Part shown: piece after piece, positions 6,901-11,161 of the stretch
Numbering within the stretch: the first letter of the stretch is position 1
How the letters are laid out: the number at the start of each line of letters is the position of its first letter
Assembly: GCA_021798435.1 (NCBI GenBank)
Contig: JAJZGN010000045.1
Span: 1-11,161 of the forward strand
Source of the DNA: a bacterium
GTDB lineage: Bacteria > Chloroflexota > Dormibacteria > Aeolococcales > Bog-877
DNA: 11,161 bases
Direction of reading: 5' to 3'
The notes under the pieces: generated by a model
Databases searched by the model: none
Seen by the model: only the letters and a program-made list of their open reading frames with translations
Told to the model about the DNA's origin: nothing
Position numbers and translations under genes: made by a program

Positions 6901-7741
6901 ATGGGTTCGTCGCCACGGCCGCCAGGAGGTGCGCGGGCGCGGCTTGAGCAGCTGACCGCGGTGGTCACCGGGGGGGGGCAGGGGATCGGCGCGGCCACCT
7001 GCCGACCCTGGCTGGCGAGGGGGCACGGATGGCCGTCCTGGACTTGGATCGCCGCCCCGGCGCCCGGGTGGGGGGGGATAGCGGCGCCGAGCGCGGCCGC
7101 GCCCTCCTTGGAGGTCCACGGCGAGGTCGAGGTGGCAGTCGAGGAGGCCGCCTCCCGGATCGGCGAGCAGCCGTGGGGGGGTGGACATCCTGGTGAGAGA
7201 ACCCGGGGCCCTGAGGGACGGGACCATTCTGCGCCTCACCCTCGAGGAGTGGGAGCAGGTGCCGCGGGTCCACCGCCGGGGCGCCTTCCTCCGTGCCCGC
7301 GCCGTCGCCGGCCAGATCGTCGAGCGTCCCGGGGGCAAGATGGTCGTCCCCTCCTCCACGTCGTCCCTCAGCAATCCGGACCAGGCCAACTGCTTCCCCG
7401 CCAAGGCCCCGATCCAGGGCCCGGTGCGGACCCTGGCTGTGGAGCTGGGACCGTTCGACGTCAGCCTCAGGGCGGTGGCCCCGGGAATTGTCGACACGGC
7501 CATGACCCGGGCTGTGGCCGGCCGACCGGGGCTCTCCCTGGAGGCGGTCAACCGCCAGCAGCGAGAGCGCCCCTCCCTCGGCCGGCCCGGCCAGCCCGAG
7601 GACATCGCCCTCGTGATCGCCTTCCCCTGGTCGAAGCAGGCGGCGTATTTCTTCGGGCAGATGCTGTGCGTCAATGGGGCCGGCCCACCTGAGAGATGGA
7701 TCTCAGCTTCCGCTCAGACGCTTCTCAGGGTTGGGCCTTAG
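6901..7741 (+). pseudogene. Decayed short-chain dehydrogenase/reductase (FabG-like SDR)
   Basis: An intact relative would be a cytoplasmic NAD(P)-dependent oxidoreductase of about 250 aa. The pieces are in three frames. Frame of 6901 holds the cofactor motif VVTGGGQGIGAA; frame of 7029 holds MAVLDLDR and GAERGRALL; frame of 7111 holds EVAVEEAASRIG; frame of 7181 runs to the TAG stop with VDILV, GALRDGTILRLTLEEWEQV, LAVELGPF, APGIVDTAMTR and LGRPGQPEDIALVIAF. Each change is a one-base shift: one base short near the G run 7019-7023, one extra near 7110-7111, one extra in the G run 7175-7181. The NNAG motif reads REPG, and the catalytic YxxxK reads CFPAK, so Tyr is lost. The reading beyond about 7690 has no family match. 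The 5' limit is uncertain; ATG 6901 is the nearest start and lacks a ribosome-binding site. Confidence 0.85.
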
Positions 7742-7788
7742 GCTAGGCTCTTGGTGGTCCTGGTGGTGGTAGCTCGGCAGAGGTGAGA

Positions 7789-8853
7789 ATGCCCCGTCAT
7801 CTGAAGTCGGCCCTGGTCGCCGTCCCCGTCCTGGCGCTGGTCCTGGCGGGGTGCGCCGCCGGGGTGCCCAAGGGCTCCGCTCCCAAGACGGAGCAGATTC
7901 CCAAGGGGAGCATCTCGCCCGCCTCCCTCTCCCAGGCGCTTCTGGCTCTTCAGGCCGACTACGTCAATCTCTACAAGGAGGTGGCCCCGTCGGTGGTGCA
8001 GATCTCCACCTCCCAGGACCTCGGCTCGGGGATCATCTTCAACTCCCAGGGAGACATCGTCACCAACAACCACGTGGCCAATGGGCAGCACAGCTTCACG
8101 GTCACCCTCTCCAACGGGCGCACCTACACCGGAACCCTGGTGAACAGCTTCGCCGGAGACGACCTGGCGGTTATCCGCATCTCCGCGCCGAACCTCAAGC
8201 CGGCGGTCTTCGCCAACTCCTCCCAACTGCAGGTCGGTGACATCGTGATGGCCATCGGCAACCCGCTCGGGTATCAGAGCTCGGCCACCGACGGGATCGT
8301 TTCGGCGGTGGGCCGGACGGTCAGCGAGCCCAACGGGGTGACTCTGCCAGACGTGATCCAGACTTCGGCGCCGATCAACCCTGGCAACAGCGGAGGCGCC
8401 CTGGTCGACCTGGAGGGCCAGGTGGTGGGCATCCCGACGCTGGCTGCCCTCGACCCCCAGCTGGGGAGCTCGCAGGCCCCCGGGATCGGCTTCGCCATAC
8501 CCAGCAACGTGGTCACCAACATCGCCGGGCAGATCGTCAAGTACGGCAAGGTGGTGAACTCCGGGCGGGCCTACATCGGTGTCGATGTCGAGCAGGTGAC
8601 CAACAGTCAGGGGCAACCCGCCGGCGTCCTCATCGTCAAGGTGACTCGGGCGGCGGCCAGCCAGGCCGGCCTCAAGGCCCAGGACGTGATCACCTCGATA
8701 AACGGCCAGGCCACGCCGTCGGTGCAGGACCTCACCGACGCCCTGGCCAATCTCAGCCCCGGTCAGGCGGTGAAGCTGGGGGTGACAGAACCCAACGGGA
8801 CCAAGATCACCGTCAGCCTTCAACTGGGTGAGCTACCCGCGGGAGCGAGCTGA
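7789..8853 (+). CDS. htrA: HtrA/DegP-type serine protease with PDZ domain, predicted lipoprotein
   Basis: Predicted extracytoplasmic S1C protease and chaperone that removes misfolded envelope proteins. The 354-aa protein starts with a lipoprotein signal peptide (basic MPRHLK, hydrophobic core, lipobox LAGC with Cys22). A linker with a possible helix (43-65) leads to the protease domain, about 66-255, with the triad His95 (VTNNHVA), Asp125 (GDDLAVI) and Ser201 (NPGNSGGALVD). A single PDZ domain covers about 259-345 (YIGV, AASQAGLKAQDVITSINGQ). ATG 7789 is preferred over the in-frame GTG at 7783 because AGAGGTGAG (7779-7787) is then a good ribosome-binding site. In many actinobacterial HtrA proteins the anchor is a transmembrane helix; here it appears to be lipid. 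The gene follows the SDR pseudogene; two overlapping TAGGCT hexamers at 7739-7749 could be -10 boxes. Confidence 0.94.
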   Translation: MPRHLKSALVAVPVLALVLAGCAAGVPKGSAPKTEQIPKGSISPASLSQALLALQADYVNLYKEVAPSVVQISTSQDLGSGIIFNSQGDIVTNNHVANGQHSFTVTLSNGRTYTGTLVNSFAGDDLAVIRISAPNLKPAVFANSSQLQVGDIVMAIGNPLGYQSSATDGIVSAVGRTVSEPNGVTLPDVIQTSAPINPGNSGGALVDLEGQVVGIPTLAALDPQLGSSQAPGIGFAIPSNVVTNIAGQIVKYGKVVNSGRAYIGVDVEQVTNSQGQPAGVLIVKVTRAAASQAGLKAQDVITSINGQATPSVQDLTDALANLSPGQAVKLGVTEPNGTKITVSLQLGELPAGAS

Positions 8854-8894
8854 GACCATCTGGACAGCTCCGGCAGCCAGAAGTGGAGGTGGAG

Positions 8895-9239
8895 ATGACT
8901 GAGGAAAGCGCGGCGGACGGTGAGGAGCAGGTCGCCTGGATCATGACCCCCTTTCACGCCCCGGTCCTGGACCAGGAGGGAACCGCCTTCGGGACCACCG
9001 CCTCGCTGTTGGGCGACGAGGCCAGCGACATCTTCCACGGGCTGGCCGTCAAGCCCCACTCCGGCCACCAGCTGTTGGAGGTGGCGGCATCCCACGTCGC
9101 GAAGATCACCACCCGGGCGGTCCACACTGACCTCAGCCCGGAGGAGGCGGCCGCCCTTCCCCTGTACCAGCAGGAGCGGTGGTACCACCTCGGGGAGGGG
9201 GGCCTGTTCCGGAAGCGTCCGGAGTGGAGGGACGGTTGA
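8895..9239 (+). CDS. Small PRC-barrel/DUF2171-like protein of unknown function
   Basis: A 114-aa soluble, acidic protein with no signal peptide or membrane segment. Residues about 20-80 read like a PRC-barrel: APVLDQEGTAFGTTASLL (22-39, the usual 'D..G..iG.v..l' pattern), DIFHGLAVKP (45-54) and LEVAASHVAKITTRAVHTDL (61-80). The tail carries SPEEAAALPLYQQERWYH and a basic end. PRC-barrel proteins occur as small adaptors in RNA processing, photosynthesis and stress contexts, so a precise role cannot be given. ATG 8895 is chosen because GGAGGTG (8885-8891) sits just before it; the in-frame GTG at 8883 would destroy that site. It lies 41 bases after the HtrA gene on the same strand and may be co-transcribed. 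The family assignment is by pattern only. Confidence 0.75.
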   Translation: MTEESAADGEEQVAWIMTPFHAPVLDQEGTAFGTTASLLGDEASDIFHGLAVKPHSGHQLLEVAASHVAKITTRAVHTDLSPEEAAALPLYQQERWYHLGEGGLFRKRPEWRDG

Positions 9240-9452
9240 GAGTCGTCGGCGCGGCACCTCGCTTGGTCGGCCTGAGCCTGGCAACCCTGCCCCCCTGCTC
9301 CCTCGGGTCGCGGAGCCAGCGATGTAGTCGCGGGTCCGCTGGGTCGACCGTCTGAGCCGTCGGCAGCGGACCTCTCTGGGGTGGGGGACATCCTCTCCCC
9401 GGACGGCTGGAATTCCCTGTATTAGCCGCGCGCGCCCTTGAGGAGTGCCACC
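9240..9452 (+). promoter_or_regulatory. Hairpin-rich intergenic segment, possible structured leader of the sulfurtransferase gene
   Basis: This 213-base gap has no credible gene. Four successive hairpins can be drawn: 9297-9301 with 9312-9316 (GCTCC/GGAGC); 9319-9322 with 9328-9331 (GCGA/TCGC); 9333-9341 with 9364-9372 (GGTCCGCTG/CAGCGGACC, nine perfect pairs, plus four inner pairs 9345-9348 with 9359-9362); and 9376-9381 with 9397-9402 continuing across one mismatch to 9383-9386 with 9392-9395. A GGCAACC stretch at 9280-9286 recalls SAM riboswitches, but I could not build that core. The last hairpin could also be a terminator for the HtrA/PRC genes, though no U-tract follows. An A/T-rich spot at 9419-9425 may be promoter sequence. 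Function is unproven. Confidence 0.35.
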
Positions 9453-10304
9453 TTGAGCGAATACGCCAACCCCGGGTCCCTGGTCAGCACTGACTGGCTG
9501 GTGGCCCATGTGAATGACCCCGACCTGCGGGTCCTCGACGTGGACGAGGACACCGAGGCCTACCGCCTCGGCCACATCCCGGGATCGCTGGGGGTCCACT
9601 GGCGGCTCGACCTGCAGGCCCCGGTCAACCGTGACTTCGTGAGCCCGGAGGGATTCGCCGCCCTGATGGACCGGCTGGGGATCGGCCCGAACACCCGGGT
9701 CGTCCTCTACGGCGGCAACAAGAACTGGTTCGCCGCCTACGGCTACTGGTACTTCAAGTACTACGGTCACCCCCATGTCCAGCTGTTGAACGGGGGTCGG
9801 CGCAAGTGGGAGCTCGAGGGCCGGCCCCTGGTGACTGAGGTGCCTGAGGTGTCCCCGGGCCTGGGTTACCCGATCCCCAGCGAGGACGAGTCGATCCGGG
9901 CCTATCGGGACCAGATCGCGGCGGAGTTCCTGGGGCGAACCGGAAGGAGCCTCGTCGACGTCCGCTCCCCGGAGGAGTACCGAGGTGAGCGCATCGCGCC
10001 CGACCACCTCCCCCAGGAGGGTGCCCAGCGTCCCGGCCACATCCCCGGGGCCCGCAACATCCCCTGGAGCCGGGCGGTGGATCCAGAGCAGGAGACCTTC
10101 CTGCTGCCCGACCAGCTGCGCGACCTGTACCTTGCGGAGGGCATCGAGCCCGGGCAGGAGGTGGTCGCCTACTGCCGGATCGGAGAGCGCTCCGCCCACA
10201 CCTGGTTCGTGCTGCGGGAGCTCCTCGGCTACCCGCGGGTCCGCAACTATGACGGCTCGTGGACGGAGTGGGGGAGTCTCGTAAAGGCCCCGATAGAGCG
10301 ATGA
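9453..10304 (+). CDS. Two-domain thiosulfate sulfurtransferase (rhodanese, SseA/CysA2 type)
   Basis: Catalyses transfer of sulfane sulfur from thiosulfate or a similar donor to cyanide or thiol acceptors via a cysteine persulfide, in the cytoplasm. The 283-aa protein has an N-terminal non-catalytic rhodanese domain (about 9-125: VSTDWL, DTEAYRLGHIPGS, VVLYGGNKNWFAAYGYWYFK) and a catalytic C-terminal domain (about 145-280: LVDVRSPEEYRGE, GHIPGARNIPW, Cys241 in AYCRIGERSAHTWFVL, then NYDGSWTEWG). CRIGERS is the active-site loop of the actinobacterial-type CysA2/SseA group. TTG 9453 is chosen because GAGGAG (9440-9445) sits seven bases before it and the protein then starts in register with the family; the TTG at 9438 would overlap that site. 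It is preceded by a structured gap and followed by a terminator-like hairpin, so it is probably transcribed alone. Confidence 0.93.
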   Translation: MSEYANPGSLVSTDWLVAHVNDPDLRVLDVDEDTEAYRLGHIPGSLGVHWRLDLQAPVNRDFVSPEGFAALMDRLGIGPNTRVVLYGGNKNWFAAYGYWYFKYYGHPHVQLLNGGRRKWELEGRPLVTEVPEVSPGLGYPIPSEDESIRAYRDQIAAEFLGRTGRSLVDVRSPEEYRGERIAPDHLPQEGAQRPGHIPGARNIPWSRAVDPEQETFLLPDQLRDLYLAEGIEPGQEVVAYCRIGERSAHTWFVLRELLGYPRVRNYDGSWTEWGSLVKAPIER

Positions 10305-10318
10305 CCGAGCGATGACGG

Positions 10319-10347
10319 CGGCGGGGGCCGGGCTCCGGCCCCCGCTG
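10319..10347 (+). terminator. GC-rich hairpin, terminator-like, without U-tract
   Basis: An 11-base perfect stem pairs 10321-10331 with 10335-10345 (GCGGGGGCCGG/CCGGCCCCCGC) around a three-base loop. It can be extended by a G-T pair and a C-G pair to 10319-10347. It begins 15 bases after the sulfurtransferase stop. The bases after it are not T-rich, as is common for terminators of high-GC bacteria. The position between two genes on the same strand supports a role in ending the upstream transcript. Confidence 0.65.
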
Positions 10348-10352
10348 CAGCG

Positions 10353-10374
10353 TTCCCAGGGAAGGCGGTACCTT
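10353..10374 (+). promoter_or_regulatory. Possible promoter/operator of the malic enzyme gene
   Basis: A perfect 11-base inverted repeat, TTCCCAGGGAA, lies at 10353-10363, and TACCTT at 10369-10374 fits the TAnnnT -10 pattern. Transcription from it would give a leader of about 40 bases with the ribosome-binding site AGGAGGT at 10408-10414. The inverted repeat covers the -35 spacer region, where a repressor could act. No recognisable -35 box is present. Weak, pattern-based call. Confidence 0.25.
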
Positions 10375-10419
10375 GCCAGCGGCAGTCCCCCGCGGGCTTG
10401 GCGGTTCAGGAGGTCATCG

Positions 10420-11161
10420 ATGCGAGACAGCACGCAATCCGGGACCTGGACCGCCTTTCCCACCGAGGCCGGCCAGGCCCCGGCGGGCGTCTCGCCCTAC
10501 CGGATCCAGCGCACCCTGCGCCTGCGCAACCAGAACCGCCCGGGGGTGCTGGGGGAGGTGGCTACCGCCATCGGGTCCGTGGGCGGGAATCTAGGCGACA
10601 TCCGCACTGTGGAGCGGGGCTCACTCCACAAGGTGCGGGACATCGATGTCAGCACCACCGACCTCGTGATGTTGGAGCAGGTGCTGGCCGCGGTGCGGGC
10701 GCTGCCCCACACGGAGCTGCTGGACGTGCGTGACGAGGTCCTGCGCGTCCACCTGGGGGGCAAGCTCAAGGTGAGCCCGCGTTACCCGGTGCGCAGCGTG
10801 ACCGACCTGCGCCACGTGTACACCCCGGGGGTGGCCGAGGTGTGCCGGCTGATCCAGGCCGACCCCGCGGTCGCCGACCGTTACACCGGGATCGCCAACG
10901 CCGTGGCGGTGGTGACCGACGGAACCGCGGTGCTGGGCCTGGGCAACATCGGGCCGGTGGCGGGCATGCCGGTCATCGAGGGCAAGTGCGCCCTGCTGGC
11001 CCAGATGGTGGGAATCGACGCCTACCCACTTCTGGTCGAGCCGGGGCCGCCGGCGGAGATCGTGGCGGCGCTGGCTCGGCTCGCACCCTCCTTCGGCGCC
11101 ATCCAGCTGGAGGACTTCGCCGCCCCCCACTGCTTCGAGATCGCCCCCCAGCTGCAGGAGC
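10420..11161 (+). CDS. ACT-domain malic enzyme, NAD(P)-dependent, 3' end cut by window
   Basis: Malic enzyme oxidatively decarboxylates malate to pyruvate and CO2. The gene runs off the window; 247 codons are visible of a usual 450-480. Residues about 29-103 are an ACT domain (RTLRLRNQNRPGVLGEVATA, then GGNLGDIRTVE), a small-molecule regulatory module found on one group of bacterial malic enzymes. The malic enzyme N-terminal domain follows: YTPGVAEVC with catalytic Tyr134, VAVVTDGTAVLGLGNIGP (162-179), EGKCALL with catalytic Lys189, and IQLEDF with metal ligands Glu231 and Asp232. The NAD(P)-binding domain lies beyond the edge, so cofactor preference cannot be judged. ATG 10420 is the start, six bases after AGGAGGT. 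The upstream hairpin separates it from the sulfurtransferase. Confidence 0.94.
   Translation, partial: MRDSTQSGTWTAFPTEAGQAPAGVSPYRIQRTLRLRNQNRPGVLGEVATAIGSVGGNLGDIRTVERGSLHKVRDIDVSTTDLVMLEQVLAAVRALPHTELLDVRDEVLRVHLGGKLKVSPRYPVRSVTDLRHVYTPGVAEVCRLIQADPAVADRYTGIANAVAVVTDGTAVLGLGNIGPVAGMPVIEGKCALLAQMVGIDAYPLLVEPGPPAEIVAALARLAPSFGAIQLEDFAAPHCFEIAPQLQE

Noticed and set aside
7029..7190. Programmed frameshifting in the SDR region
   Set aside because: Three shifts in different directions, no stimulatory structure or slippery heptamer logic, and catalytic residues are changed, so decay or sequence error is simpler.
9265..9316. SAM riboswitch core suggested by GGCAACC and a nearby TGCTCC
   Set aside because: I could not pair the expected P2 and P3 stems, and the conserved GAGGGA-type segment is absent; kept only as a weak hint within the structured-gap finding.
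9332..9373. tRNA-like arms in the long hairpin (GGTCCGC...GCGGACC)
   Set aside because: Only about 40 bases separate the arms; there is no anticodon arm, T-arm or CCA end.
10362..10380. T-box-like stretch AAGGCGGTACC before the malic enzyme gene
   Set aside because: Only part of the T-box antiterminator consensus matches, no specifier stem precedes it, and malic enzyme is not a usual T-box target.
8820..10463. A 547-codon open frame on the minus strand, opposite the PRC-like and sulfurtransferase genes
   Set aside because: It mirrors well-supported plus-strand genes and its translation is Gly/Pro/Arg/Val-rich with no family motifs; long antisense frames are expected at this GC content.

Overview
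The window is very GC-rich DNA (roughly 70% by eye) with densely packed genes, GTG and TTG starts beside ATG, several overlapping stop/start junctions, and candidate leaderless promoters (a TAnnnT box 6-8 bases before a GTG). Together with genes for coenzyme F420, this suggests an actinobacterial, Dormibacterota-like or Chloroflexota-like bacterium. The F420 ligase is a stand-alone CofE rather than the two-domain FbiB usual in Mycobacterium-type Actinobacteria, which points away from that group. I cannot fix the phylum from this sequence.

Layout. (1) Positions 2-2953, + strand: a cofactor block with cofD (5' end cut by the window), cofC and cofE for F420 biosynthesis, then a fused MoaD-MoaE molybdopterin synthase. 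(2) Positions 2982-6288, + strand: a surface-glycan block with an ABC-2 exporter permease, its ATPase with a Wzt-type C-terminal domain, and a family 2 glycosyltransferase. A GtrA-family four-helix membrane protein lies on the opposite strand and ends convergently (6309-6761). (3) Positions 6901-7741: a decayed short-chain dehydrogenase/reductase with three frame shifts and altered catalytic residues. (4) Positions 7789-9239: a lipoprotein HtrA-type serine protease and a small PRC-barrel-like protein. (5) Positions 9240-9452: a hairpin-rich intergenic segment before a two-domain rhodanese-type sulfurtransferase (9453-10304). (6) A strong GC hairpin, then the start of an ACT-domain malic enzyme (10420 to the window end).

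How the genes work together: CofC activates a three-carbon phospho-acid, CofD attaches it to the deazaflavin Fo, and CofE adds glutamates, giving F420. MoaD-MoaE makes molybdopterin, so the left end is a redox-cofactor cluster. The ABC pair, glycosyltransferase and GtrA protein form a module for making, decorating and exporting a lipid-linked polysaccharide. The right half is ordinary envelope quality control plus sulfur and central carbon metabolism.

I found no CRISPR array, tRNA, rRNA, insertion sequence or phage gene, and no clearly new multi-gene system. The points most worth a second look are the run of hairpins at 9297-9402, the repeated leaderless-promoter layout, the MoaD-MoaE fusion with an internal Gly-Gly, the missing F420 reductase domain, and the SDR pseudogene.
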